Assembly: GCA_934229535.1 (NCBI GenBank)
Contig: CAKQDS010000034.1
Span: forward strand, 1-18,194
Source of the DNA: an uncultured Anaeroplasmataceae bacterium
GTDB taxonomy: Bacteria; Bacillota_I; Bacilli_A; Acholeplasmatales; Anaeroplasmataceae
Length of the DNA stretch: 18,194 nucleotides
Direction: 5' to 3'
Positions 7,285-14,342 of the stretch are shown one piece after another. The translations under genes were made by a program, and so were the position numbers. A model generated the notes under the pieces. It was not told the DNA's origin, searched no databases, and saw nothing but the letters and a program-made list of their open reading frames with translations. Each line of letters starts with the position of its first letter. The stretch's first letter is position 1.

Positions 7285-8497
7285 TTTAAAAAAATATGCA
7301 AAGCTTATTGTTAATGTTGGTGCTAATGTTCAAAAAAATCAAGAGGTAGTAATTAGTGCAAACGTAGATGATGCCTATTTTATTCCTTATCTTGTTGAAG
7401 AATGCTATAAGGCTAAGGCCAAAAGAGTTAGCGTTGAATGGAGTTCTCAGCCTGTAAGTAAGCTTGCTTATCAATATGAAAGTGTTGAGAACTTATCAGA
7501 AATTCCAAATTGGAAAATAGAAAAAATGAAGTATGCAGCTGAAAAACTTCCTGTTATGATTCACGTTGGTTCTTTTGATCCTGATGGAATGAAGGGAATA
7601 TCTAATGATAAAATGATGGCTGTTCGTCGTAGTGGAGCAGTATTTAAGCCTTATCGTGATCAAATGGATGGTAAATATCAGTGGACAATTGCTGCTTTAG
7701 CTGGAGAGGCTTGGGCTAAAAAGGTTTATCCAAATCTTAGCAAAAAAGATGCAGTAAAGAAGCTTTGGGATGAAATTTTTAAATGTGCAAGAGTTTATGG
7801 TGATCCAATTAAAAATTGGGATGAGCATAACAAGGATTTAGTAGGAAGAAGCTTAAAGCTTGATCAAATGAATATTAAAACCTTAAAATATAAAGCTAAT
7901 AATGGAACTGATTTTAGCATTGATTTAATTCCTGGTACGCATTTTATCGGTGGTGGCGAAACAAGTAAGCAAAATATTTTCTATAATCCTAATATGCCTA
8001 CTGAGGAATGCTTTAACACTCCAAATAAGCATACTGCAAATGGTGTATTAATGGCATCTAAGCCCTTATCTGTTATGGGTAGAGTTGTAAGTGATTTTGG
8101 CTTTAAATTTAAGGATGGTAAGGTTGTTGAGGTTTTAGCAAATAATATCCTAGATCAAAAATCTCTTGAGAGTCTAATTAATATTGATGATGGTGCTAAA
8201 ATGCTTGGTGAGGTTGCTTTAGTTCCTTTTGATTCACCAGTAAATCAAAGTGGAGTATTATTTTATAATACCTTATTTGATGAAAATGCTTGTTGTCATT
8301 TTGCCTTAGGTCGAGGATTCACTGAAAATATTAACGATTATCAAACAAAAAGTGCAGAGGAAATCAAAAAATATGATATTAATGAGTCATTAGTTCATTG
8401 TGATTTTATGATTGGAACAAGTGATTTAAGTATAACAGCAATTACTAATGATGGAGAAGAAATAGCTATATTTAAAAATGGTACATGGGCTTTTTAA
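7271..8497 (+). CDS. M29 family aminopeptidase (AmpS/PepS type)
   Basis: A 408-residue cytosolic leucyl-type aminopeptidase of family M29, which releases N-terminal residues from short peptides. The N-terminal region (about 1-190) carries the usual KYAKLIVNVGANVQKNQEVVI start. The catalytic part holds the expected metal ligands: E245/E246 (PTEECF), E314 (LGEVALV), H343 (CCHFALG), H376 and D378 (HCDFMIG). Length matches the family (about 410). The ATG at 7271 lies inside the last codons of the upstream aminopeptidase P gene, with GAGG 9 bases ahead, so its translation is coupled to that gene. A strong terminator follows. Together the pair handles general and proline-containing peptides. Confidence 0.92.
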   Translation: MKKSDLKKYAKLIVNVGANVQKNQEVVISANVDDAYFIPYLVEECYKAKAKRVSVEWSSQPVSKLAYQYESVENLSEIPNWKIEKMKYAAEKLPVMIHVGSFDPDGMKGISNDKMMAVRRSGAVFKPYRDQMDGKYQWTIAALAGEAWAKKVYPNLSKKDAVKKLWDEIFKCARVYGDPIKNWDEHNKDLVGRSLKLDQMNIKTLKYKANNGTDFSIDLIPGTHFIGGGETSKQNIFYNPNMPTEECFNTPNKHTANGVLMASKPLSVMGRVVSDFGFKFKDGKVVEVLANNILDQKSLESLINIDDGAKMLGEVALVPFDSPVNQSGVLFYNTLFDENACCHFALGRGFTENINDYQTKSAEEIKKYDINESLVHCDFMIGTSDLSITAITNDGEEIAIFKNGTWAF

Positions 8498-8542
8498 TTA
8501 TTAAGTAAAATAACATTTAAAAAAATAAAGTGCATAAAATAG

Positions 8543-8587
8543 AAACGGTTATGAGTATTAAAATTATATTTCATAATCGTTTTTTTA
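8543..8587 (+). terminator. Terminator after the peptidase pair
   Basis: A 12-bp stem, AAACGGTTATGA with TCATAATCGTTT (one G-U pair), encloses a 16-base AT-rich loop and continues into a run of T. It lies 45 bases after the M29 stop codon. Confidence 0.88.
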
Positions 8588-8782
8588 CCATTAAAAATTA
8601 ATATATTAATGTTTGAATTATAGAAAAATCTTTCATTTTTTAGATTTAACAAGTTTCATGTGTTAAAGTATTCTTCATACATATATAATTTAAGGAAGTA
8701 TAATGCTTAATGAGATGAATCGAGGATTTTCATTATTTAAAAATTTTTACTAAAGAAATATTCAAATAATTGTTAAAAAATA
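8588..8782. other. AT-rich intergenic stretch
   Basis: Between the peptidase terminator and the next promoter I find no convincing gene. It holds one very short open frame (8703-8753, 16 codons, with AAGGAAG before its ATG) and a TATAAT at 8684-8689 without a good -35. Nothing else stands out. Confidence 0.5.
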
Positions 8783-8811
8783 TTGACTATCACCATCAAA
8801 TAATCTAAAAT
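8783..8811 (+). promoter_or_regulatory. Promoter of the small lipoprotein gene
   Basis: TTGACT (8783-8788), a 17-base spacer and TAAAAT (8806-8811), one mismatch in each hexamer. The start site would be near 8818, followed by AAGGAGG at 8838-8844. Confidence 0.7.
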
Positions 8812-8852
8812 ATAAATATAGAATAAATTTGTATTTTAAGGAGGATAAATAA

Positions 8853-9335
8853 ATGAAAAAGTTAGTTTTAATGTTTTTATTATTAATATGTTGTGCATCA
8901 TGTTCGAATAACAAAAAAGATAATTATGAAAATTCTTGGGCTTTAATTTATATTGACCATGATGAAAATAATGAACTTTTACTTTATGGTGAAATAGGGA
9001 GAAAAGACGAACTTACTAATTTTAATGATGTAAGAAATAAAATTAAAGAAAATAGCTTATGTAATTTATATTATTATGATGATACATCAACTGACAATTC
9101 AATTGTAAGATATCTTGATAAAACCACTAAGATTTCTGGTAATGTTTTATTTAAAAATCAAGATGGGGATAAAATCGAATATGATGATTTAAAATCAGGA
9201 GATGTTTTTTTGGCGAAATTTTGTAAACCCCAAGATTATTCATTACCGATAAAAATCTATACAAATGATATAACATATGTTGGTCACGTTGAACCTTTTG
9301 GATTTTCTAATACAATTTTTCCAATTTTAAATTAA
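8853..9335 (+). CDS. Small lipoprotein of unknown function
   Basis: A 160-residue protein with a lipoprotein signal: KK, a short hydrophobic stretch, and a lipobox ending at C17 (CASC). It should be lipid-anchored on the outer face of the membrane. The mature part is charged and rich in Tyr/Asp. It includes a segment (about 91-123) reading as short beta strands around DGDKIEYDDLKSGD, in the style of the small OB-like domain of DUF3221-type Bacillota lipoproteins. That resemblance is weak and I do not assign a function. An AAGGAGG ribosome binding site lies 8 bases upstream. It is monocistronic, with its own promoter and its own terminator. Confidence 0.8.
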   Translation: MKKLVLMFLLLICCASCSNNKKDNYENSWALIYIDHDENNELLLYGEIGRKDELTNFNDVRNKIKENSLCNLYYYDDTSTDNSIVRYLDKTTKISGNVLFKNQDGDKIEYDDLKSGDVFLAKFCKPQDYSLPIKIYTNDITYVGHVEPFGFSNTIFPILN

Positions 9336-9347
9336 ATAATACAAATA

Positions 9348-9387
9348 AACTGTAGACATACTAAGATAGTAAGTTTGCAGTTTTTTT
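9348..9387 (+). terminator. Terminator of the small lipoprotein gene
   Basis: The outer stem AACTGTAGAC/GTTTGCAGTT (10 bp, two G-U pairs) is extended inward by TACT/AGTA after one A-A mismatch, with a T tract from 9381. It lies 12 bases after the stop codon. Confidence 0.85.
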
Positions 9388-9447
9388 ATTGATAAATTAT
9401 TTTAACTATAAAAAAATAAATTTTTGGATAATTAATAAAAATATTTG

Positions 9448-9476
9448 TTGACTATAACTTGTAAATGTAGTAAAAT
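9448..9476 (+). promoter_or_regulatory. Promoter of rplM-rpsI
   Basis: TTGACT (9448-9453), a 17-base spacer and TAAAAT (9471-9476). The start near 9483 leaves a leader of about 60 bases before rplM, long enough for the palindrome described at 9515. Confidence 0.75.
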
Positions 9477-9514
9477 ACTATAGGTACATTTTTTATTTTA
9501 AATCCACAAATTGC

Positions 9515-9532
9515 CCTAAATTATAATTTAGG
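9515..9532 (+). promoter_or_regulatory. Perfect palindrome in the rplM leader, candidate L13 autoregulatory hairpin
   Basis: CCTAAATTATAATTTAGG is an exact 18-base palindrome in the 5' leader of rplM. Its 3' arm includes the first bases of the TAGGAGG ribosome binding site (9529-9535). Folded as RNA it would partly hide that site. Bacillota have a known L13 leader family upstream of rplM, and the position fits, but I cannot confirm a match to that model from memory. It could also be a simple translational hairpin. Confidence 0.5.
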
Positions 9533-9544
9533 AGGAAAAAAACA

Positions 9545-9982
9545 ATGAATAATACTTATATGGCAAACAATCAAACTGTACAACACAATTGGTATGTAGT
9601 AGATGCTACTGATTTAACTTTAGGTCGTTTAGCTACAGCTGTAGCTTCTCTATTAAAGGGTAAACACAAGCCTACTTATACTCCAAATGTAAACTGTGGA
9701 GATAACGTTATCGTTATTAACGCAGACAAAATCAAATTAACTGGTAATAAGTGGCAAGATAAGCTTTATCGTTCACACTCTGAATATAGTGGTGGATTAA
9801 AGACTTTAACTGCTGCTGAAATGATGGCAAAGCATCCAACTCGCATGGTTGAGAAGGCTATTTATGGTATGTTACCACATACAAAGCTTGGCGATCAAAT
9901 GAGAAAGCAATTATATGTTTATGCTGAGGGTAATCATCCTCATGCAGCACAAAAACCAGTTGAATTCAAGGTAGAGGCATAA
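9545..9982 (+). CDS. rplM: 50S ribosomal protein L13
   Basis: A 145-residue large-subunit protein that binds 23S rRNA early in assembly. Family marks: WYVVDATDLTLGRLA, the basic LKGKHKPTYTPN loop, GDNVIVINADKIKLTGNKW, and the C-terminal HPHAAQKP. Length is normal. The start at ATG 9545 is backed by TAGGAGG ten bases upstream; a second in-frame ATG (codon 6) would give the commoner N terminus but is placed less well. It pairs with rpsI 13 bases downstream, the conserved L13-S9 operon. Regulation by the leader palindrome is plausible. Confidence 0.98.
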   Translation: MNNTYMANNQTVQHNWYVVDATDLTLGRLATAVASLLKGKHKPTYTPNVNCGDNVIVINADKIKLTGNKWQDKLYRSHSEYSGGLKTLTAAEMMAKHPTRMVEKAIYGMLPHTKLGDQMRKQLYVYAEGNHPHAAQKPVEFKVEA

Positions 9983-9995
9983 GGAGGAATAAGAT

Positions 9996-10394
9996 ATGGC
10001 AAAGCAATTAGTTCAATATTTAGGAACAGGACGTCGTAAGAGTTCAGTTGCACGTGTTATTTTAAGACCAGGTAAAGGTACATTTACAATCAATAAGCGT
10101 GATTTTGAAGATTATATTCCTTCAGCAGCAATCCGTTTAGACGTTTTACAACCACTTGAGTTAACTGAAAACACAGGTAAGTTTGATGTTATCGTTAACG
10201 TATTTGGTGGAGGAGCTTCAGGTCAAGCAGGTGCAATCCGTTTAGGAATCACTCGTGCTTTAATGGAAGTAAATCCTGAATACCGTGCTATTTTAAAACC
10301 AGCTGGCTTAGTTACACGTGATCCACGTGCTAAAGAGCGTAAGAAGTATGGTCTTAAGAAAGCTCGTAGAGCACCTCAATTCTCTAAGCGTTAA
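9996..10394 (+). CDS. rpsI: 30S ribosomal protein S9
   Basis: A 132-residue small-subunit protein whose C-terminal tail reaches the P-site tRNA. Family marks: GTGRRKSSVARV near the N terminus, the VNVFGGGASGQAGAIRLGI block, LVTRDPRAKERKKYGLKKARRAPQFSKR at the C terminus (split here as positions 105-132), ending in the conserved KR. AGGAGG directly follows the rplM stop codon, so the two are co-translated. A strong terminator follows. Confidence 0.98.
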   Translation: MAKQLVQYLGTGRRKSSVARVILRPGKGTFTINKRDFEDYIPSAAIRLDVLQPLELTENTGKFDVIVNVFGGGASGQAGAIRLGITRALMEVNPEYRAILKPAGLVTRDPRAKERKKYGLKKARRAPQFSKR

Positions 10395-10444
10395 TTATTA
10401 TACAGTTTATTTAAATGCAAATATTCATTATGGATTAATAAAAG

Positions 10445-10486
10445 AAAGAGCCTTGGAATTCTCAACCAAGGTTCTTTTTCTTTTTC
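10445..10486 (+). terminator. Terminator of rplM-rpsI
   Basis: A 12-bp stem AAAGAGCCTTGG/CCAAGGTTCTTT (one G-U pair) with a 9-base loop is followed by a T-rich tract. It lies 50 bases past the rpsI stop codon. Confidence 0.92.
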
Positions 10487-10511
10487 GCTTTTAAAAATGA
10501 TTTTAATATTA

Positions 10512-10517
10512 TATAAT
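10512..10517 (+). promoter_or_regulatory. Possible -10 element for the beta-helix lipoprotein gene
   Basis: TATAAT in an AT-rich context, 28 bases before the ATG. No -35 close to consensus sits at the right distance, so this is tentative. A promoter is expected here because a strong terminator lies just upstream. Confidence 0.35.
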
Positions 10518-10545
10518 AATCTAAAAGGAAAAAATAGGTGGAGCT

Positions 10546-11949
10546 ATGAAAAAAATTTTTTATATAATGATATTTTTATTTTTCTTATGCTCTTGTAGTA
10601 AAGATGAAGCTAAAATAGAATATGAAACAAAATCATTAGAAAAATATAGTGAGGAATATATTAAGGATAGCTATAATACGGATGATGATTTTAAAAGCTA
10701 TTTAGAAAATAATGAAGAAAAATATAAAAAACAAATTTATGCTTCACCAGATGGTACGGGAAATGGTGAAATAGATAACGAAGCTAACATCTATGATGGT
10801 ATAAATTTACTTAAGCCAGGTTATGTTCTTTATTTAAGAGAAGGAACTTATATTTTAAATGAAGGAATTAATATTAATTTGAGTGGAAATATTGATGATT
10901 TTATTACAATTAGAAATTATCCAAATGAAAAGGTATGTTTAACATCAAATAATAAAAATATTAAAGAATATGCTATTGATGGTGAATATGCTTTAATGAC
11001 AATAGAGGATAAGGCTCAATATTTAATAATAGAAGGAATTGAATTTGCTAATGTTAAGGCTAAAAATGCTATGGCAATAAGAATGTATGGTGGTAGGCAA
11101 AATCATATAATTATAAGAGATAACATTATTCATAATATCAATACCATAAAAGAAAAGGATGAAAATTATGGAGCAAATGCCATATTATTAATTGGTGAGG
11201 ATAGTGAGTACGCTATTAATAATATTGTTATTTATAATAATAAAATATATAATAACGTGTTAGGTTATTCTGAGGCTATAAGTATAACTAGTAATTGCTA
11301 TAGCATATATGTATTTAATAATATTTTGGAAAATAATAGCAATATAGGTATTGATTTTTCTGGTAATTTTGGTTACTGTAATAATAAAGAATATGATCAA
11401 CCAAGAAAATGTATTGCAGCTGGAAATTATGTTATTGGCTCAAAATCTAAATATGATTATTGTGCAGGTATTTATATTGATGGAGCAAAGGATTCCTTAA
11501 TAGATAATAATTACATCTCAAATTGTCAATATGGGATAGAAGTTGGCTCTGAAGAAAAGGTTTTAGGCTATTATACATGCAATAATGTTGTAGCAAATAA
11601 TCTAATTAAAAATAATCTTTATTGTGGAATTAGAGTAGGCGGCTATGATTTGAATAATTCGGGAATTGTTAAGAACACTATAATAGACAATAATGAGCTT
11701 ATTAATAATTGTTCTAATAAGGATGCATCAGAGATTATTATTAATATGGTTGATGATTTAAAGATAACTAATAATAGGATAACTACAAATAAATATATTC
11801 TAGATACTGAGGAGTTTAAAGAAAGTGAGATAAAAAATGTTATATTTTATAATAACAATTTTTATTCGAAGGAAAATGAATGTATTTATTATCTAAATAA
11901 GGATTATACAATTAAGGAATTTAGAAAGGAGTTTTTGAAGAATGAATAA
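10546..11949 (+). CDS. Lipoprotein with right-handed parallel beta-helix
   Basis: A 467-residue protein. The signal ends in lipobox LCSC with the anchor at C17, so it should sit on the cell surface. After a charged linker (about 18-62), IYASPDGTGNGEI and YLREGTYIL match the opening of the pectate-lyase-like/DUF1565 beta-helix fold. Residues about 85-440 are a series of Asn-rich turns (DNIIHN, YNNKIYNN, FNNILENN, DNNYISN, ANNLIKNN, NNELINN), each a coil of the helix. Relatives are polysaccharide lyases, epimerases or glycan binders; I see no certain catalytic residues, so substrate and activity stay open. AGGTGGAG precedes the ATG. The end overlaps the nitroreductase start by 8 bases, though a shared job is not obvious. 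Confidence 0.82.
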   Translation: MKKIFYIMIFLFFLCSCSKDEAKIEYETKSLEKYSEEYIKDSYNTDDDFKSYLENNEEKYKKQIYASPDGTGNGEIDNEANIYDGINLLKPGYVLYLREGTYILNEGININLSGNIDDFITIRNYPNEKVCLTSNNKNIKEYAIDGEYALMTIEDKAQYLIIEGIEFANVKAKNAMAIRMYGGRQNHIIIRDNIIHNINTIKEKDENYGANAILLIGEDSEYAINNIVIYNNKIYNNVLGYSEAISITSNCYSIYVFNNILENNSNIGIDFSGNFGYCNNKEYDQPRKCIAAGNYVIGSKSKYDYCAGIYIDGAKDSLIDNNYISNCQYGIEVGSEEKVLGYYTCNNVVANNLIKNNLYCGIRVGGYDLNNSGIVKNTIIDNNELINNCSNKDASEIIINMVDDLKITNNRITTNKYILDTEEFKESEIKNVIFYNNNFYSKENECIYYLNKDYTIKEFRKEFLKNE

Positions 11950-12445
11950 TATAATTTTATCTAGAACATCAGTTAGAAAATTTAAAAAAACAGAAGTTTC
12001 TAAGGAAAATGTTCAAGAATTATTAAGAGCGGGAATGGCAGCACCTTGTGCTTGTAATGAACAAGTCTGGGAATATTTTGTAGTAGAAAATAAGGAGACG
12101 ATTTTAAAGCTTAGAAAAGCCTCAAGATATTCAAATTATGATGCACCATTAGTTATTTGCTTATGTGCAAATAAAAATAGAACATTAGATTCTAAAATAG
12201 GTGATTTTTGGATTCAAGATTTAGCTGCAAGTGCCGAAAATATTCTGCTTTGTGCAACCTCTTTAGGTCTTGGTGGTGTATGGATTGGCATTCATCCTGT
12301 TGAGACATTTAAGAAAAGAGTTGTTGAAGCTTTAAAGCTACAGGATGAATACATTCCTTTTTGCTTATTATTTATTGGCTATCCTGATGGTGATGTTAAG
12401 CCACGTGATAAATTTAAGGAAGAATATATTCACTATATAAAATAA
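11942..12445 (+). CDS. Nitroreductase family protein (FMN-dependent)
   Basis: A 167-residue compact member of the nitroreductase superfamily, which uses FMN and NAD(P)H to reduce nitro groups, quinones or flavins. Seen: SRTSVRKF at 7-14, with the Arg/Ser residues that bind FMN phosphate, an AAPCACNEQVWEY block (33-45) where the family usually has AAPSAGNQQPW, and the central helix plus GLGGVWIGI (about 109-117). Length fits the short single-domain type. AAAGGAG lies 10 bases before ATG 11942, which falls inside the preceding lipoprotein gene, so coupling is likely. The natural substrate cannot be read from the sequence. It converges on the alcohol dehydrogenase gene across a shared terminator. 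Confidence 0.92.
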   Translation: MNNIILSRTSVRKFKKTEVSKENVQELLRAGMAAPCACNEQVWEYFVVENKETILKLRKASRYSNYDAPLVICLCANKNRTLDSKIGDFWIQDLAASAENILLCATSLGLGGVWIGIHPVETFKKRVVEALKLQDEYIPFCLLFIGYPDGDVKPRDKFKEEYIHYIK

Positions 12446-12473
12446 AAAAACTCAGTTTTTAAGCTGAGTTTTC
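12446..12473. terminator. Bidirectional terminator between convergent genes
   Basis: The stem CTCAG/CTGAG is lengthened by flanking A and T runs (AAAACTCAG with CTGAGTTTT). T tracts lie on both strands, so it can end the nitroreductase transcript rightward and the alcohol dehydrogenase transcript leftward. Confidence 0.85.
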
Positions 12474-12479
12474 TTTATC

Positions 12480-13643
12480 TTATAATGAAGCCTTTAAAAT
12501 CTCTAGAATATCTTTTTCATTTAAAGGAGCATAGGCATTTTCAAGGCCTTCGTTAATTGCTATGTGATGTGCCATTTCTTGAAGACGAGAATCGTCAATA
12601 CCAACCTCTCTTAAGGTCATTGGAATATTTATTGATTTAAAGAAATCTGAGGTAGCTTTAATTGCTTTATTTGCAATCTCATATTTATCTAGATTTTTAT
12701 CTATTCCAAAAATGTTAACGCCATATGAGACAAAGCGTTCTAGGGTATTATCATTTAAAATATGCTTCATCCAATGAGGAGTTATAATAGCTAAACCCTC
12801 ACCATGTGTGATATTGTAATAACCACTAAGAGCGTGTTCAATACCATGACATGGCCAGCCACTTCCACTATTTCCAATTGATAGAATTCCATTGCAGGCA
12901 AGTGAGCAGTCAACCATTAATTCAGCACGCGCCTTATAATTTGTTGGATTCTCTAGGGCGATAACAACATTCTTCATAAGGCTTTTAATTGTTGCCTCAC
13001 ACATACCGTCAGTTAAAATAGATGTGTCCTTTGCAAAATATTGCTCGATTACATGATTGATAGCATCAGCGGTTCCTGCTGCAGTTTGTCTTTTAGAAAC
13101 ACTATAGGTGTATTTTGGATCTAAAATAGAAGCACGAGGGAATAATAATTCATCAATATAGCCTATTTTATCGTTTGTTTCAGTTCTAGAAATGACACCA
13201 CCATTATCATATTCAGAGCCAGTGGCTGCAAGTGTTAAAATATCAACAAGTGGTAAGGCGGCCTTGGCCTTTACCTTATAGGTGATTAAATCCCAAGGAT
13301 CACCATCATATAATGCTCCAGCACAAATAGCCTTTGAGCAATCTAAGACGCTTCCGCCACCTACTGCTAAAACAACATCAATGTTATATTTTTTACAGAT
13401 AGCAACACCATCTAAGACACTTGGATCGTATTTAGGATTTGGCTCAATTCCAGGCAGCTCATAAACCTCAAAGTCACTAAGTAATTCTAAAACCTTATCA
13501 TAAAGTCCAATTTTTTTAATGCTTCCTCCACCATAGGTAAGAAGAACCTTTTTGCCATATGGCTTTAATGATTCAACAAGATGGCTAATAGCATTTTCAC
13601 CAAATATTAGCTTGGTTGGAGTATAATAAATAAAATTTTGCAT
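12480..13643 (-). CDS. Iron-containing alcohol dehydrogenase, YqhD/butanol dehydrogenase type
   Basis: A 387-residue protein, the same length as E. coli YqhD, that reduces aldehydes to alcohols with NADPH. Seen: GGGSIKK (38-44) and GGGSVLD (95-101) for the nucleotide, then the four metal ligands D193, H197 (TADAINHVIE), H266 (WPCHGIEH) and H280 (ITHGEG). Their spacing matches YqhD. AAGGAG, overlapping the stop codon of the upstream flavin-reductase-like gene, lies 9 bases before the ATG, so the two minus-strand genes form an operon. With its partner it probably deals with reactive aldehydes or fermentative redox balance. The physiological aldehyde is not deducible. Confidence 0.93.
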   Translation of the reverse strand: MQNFIYYTPTKLIFGENAISHLVESLKPYGKKVLLTYGGGSIKKIGLYDKVLELLSDFEVYELPGIEPNPKYDPSVLDGVAICKKYNIDVVLAVGGGSVLDCSKAICAGALYDGDPWDLITYKVKAKAALPLVDILTLAATGSEYDNGGVISRTETNDKIGYIDELLFPRASILDPKYTYSVSKRQTAAGTADAINHVIEQYFAKDTSILTDGMCEATIKSLMKNVVIALENPTNYKARAELMVDCSLACNGILSIGNSGSGWPCHGIEHALSGYYNITHGEGLAIITPHWMKHILNDNTLERFVSYGVNIFGIDKNLDKYEIANKAIKATSDFFKSINIPMTLREVGIDDSRLQEMAHHIAINEGLENAYAPLNEKDILEILKASL

Positions 13644-13659
13644 ATTTATTTAAACTCCT

Positions 13660-14214
13660 TTATTTTAAATTATTCCCACAGCTAAAGGCTTTTCCGACAA
13701 CATCGCCAAGAGCAATATAAGTATTATTAACTGGGTCAAAGGTAATTGGCTCTAGCTTTTTAGGGTCAATAACACCATTAGTTAAAATGCTCTCATCAGC
13801 ATTAACATTAATGATTTCACCTCTTAAAAGTCCAGTTGATTCATCAAAGTCAATAAATTTACATTCTAGGCTCATAGGTAATTCGTTAATAATTGGAGCA
13901 TTTACAAACGCTGATTTTGTTGTTGTAAAATGAGCGTGCTCCATTTTATGTGGCTCCTTATTAGCGGAAATTAATCCAACATAATCACAAGCCTCTACCA
14001 TTTTCTTAGTTCCTACAGAAACTGTAAATGCTTTGTTTTTAAAAATATTATCAGTTGTCTTATGACTTGCAAGGCAAATGGCTATTTGATTGGTATCAGC
14101 TATTCCACCCCAGGCAGCATTCATTGCGTTAGCATTACCTGCCTCATCGTATGTGCCAATAATTAATACTGGCATTGGATATAAATATGTTTTTGCACCA
14201 AAATTTTTTCTCAT
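13660..14214 (-). CDS. Flavin reductase-like protein (FMN-binding split barrel)
   Basis: A 184-residue member of the flavin reductase/split-barrel flavoprotein family. Its sequence begins MRKNFGAKTYLYPMPVLIIG and continues with NANAMNAAWGG and FTVSVG, the usual flavin pocket segments. The start is set at 14214: AAAGGA lies 8 bases upstream, and the promoter (TATAAT at 14245-14240) excludes the longer open frame from 14280. A start at 14223 (MRKMRKN) is the only close alternative. It is the first gene of a minus-strand operon with an iron alcohol dehydrogenase, spaced 16 bases. Substrate unknown; relatives reduce flavins or bind FMN as redox sensors. Confidence 0.88.
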   Translation of the reverse strand: MRKNFGAKTYLYPMPVLIIGTYDEAGNANAMNAAWGGIADTNQIAICLASHKTTDNIFKNKAFTVSVGTKKMVEACDYVGLISANKEPHKMEHAHFTTTKSAFVNAPIINELPMSLECKFIDFDESTGLLRGEIINVNADESILTNGVIDPKKLEPITFDPVNNTYIALGDVVGKAFSCGNNLK

Positions 14215-14239
14215 TTTTCTCATCCTTTCGTATAATTTC

Positions 14240-14267
14240 ATTATAGCACTTATTGACAAAGTGTCAA
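14240..14267 (-). promoter_or_regulatory. Promoter of the flavin reductase-alcohol dehydrogenase operon
   Basis: On the minus strand, TTGACA (14267-14262), a 16-base spacer and TATAAT (14245-14240) preceded by TG (extended -10). Both hexamers are perfect. Transcription would begin near 14233, leaving about 20 bases of leader. Confidence 0.85.
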
Positions 14268-14270
14268 TAA
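14250..14270. promoter_or_regulatory. Inverted repeat over the -35 box, candidate operator
   Basis: Two perfect 9-base arms, TTATTGACA and TGTCAATAA, are separated by AAG. They cover the -35 box and part of the spacer of the leftward promoter, where a dimeric repressor would block RNA polymerase. A third TGACAA half-site follows at 14275-14280. No regulator gene is next to it. Confidence 0.6.
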
Positions 14271-14310
14271 TAAATGACAATATTTGATTTTATTTTATTT
14301 AGAGATTTGG

Positions 14311-14316
14311 TATAAT
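14311..14316 (+). promoter_or_regulatory. Likely -10 element of the cls promoter
   Basis: TATAAT preceded by TTTGG. The nearest -35-like hexamer, TTGATT at 14284-14289, is 21 bases away, which is too far, so this may depend on the upstream TG bases. It faces away from the flavin reductase promoter within the same gap. Confidence 0.5.
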
Positions 14317-14342
14317 ATATATGAATAGAGGAGGCTTTAAAT

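Noticed and set aside
13282..13464. Plus-strand open frame of 60 codons
   Set aside because: It is fully antisense to the alcohol dehydrogenase gene and lacks a ribosome binding site or family features.
14215..14280. N-terminal extension of the flavin reductase-like gene to 14280
   Set aside because: The extension covers the operon's own promoter and start site, and the extra residues are not family-like.
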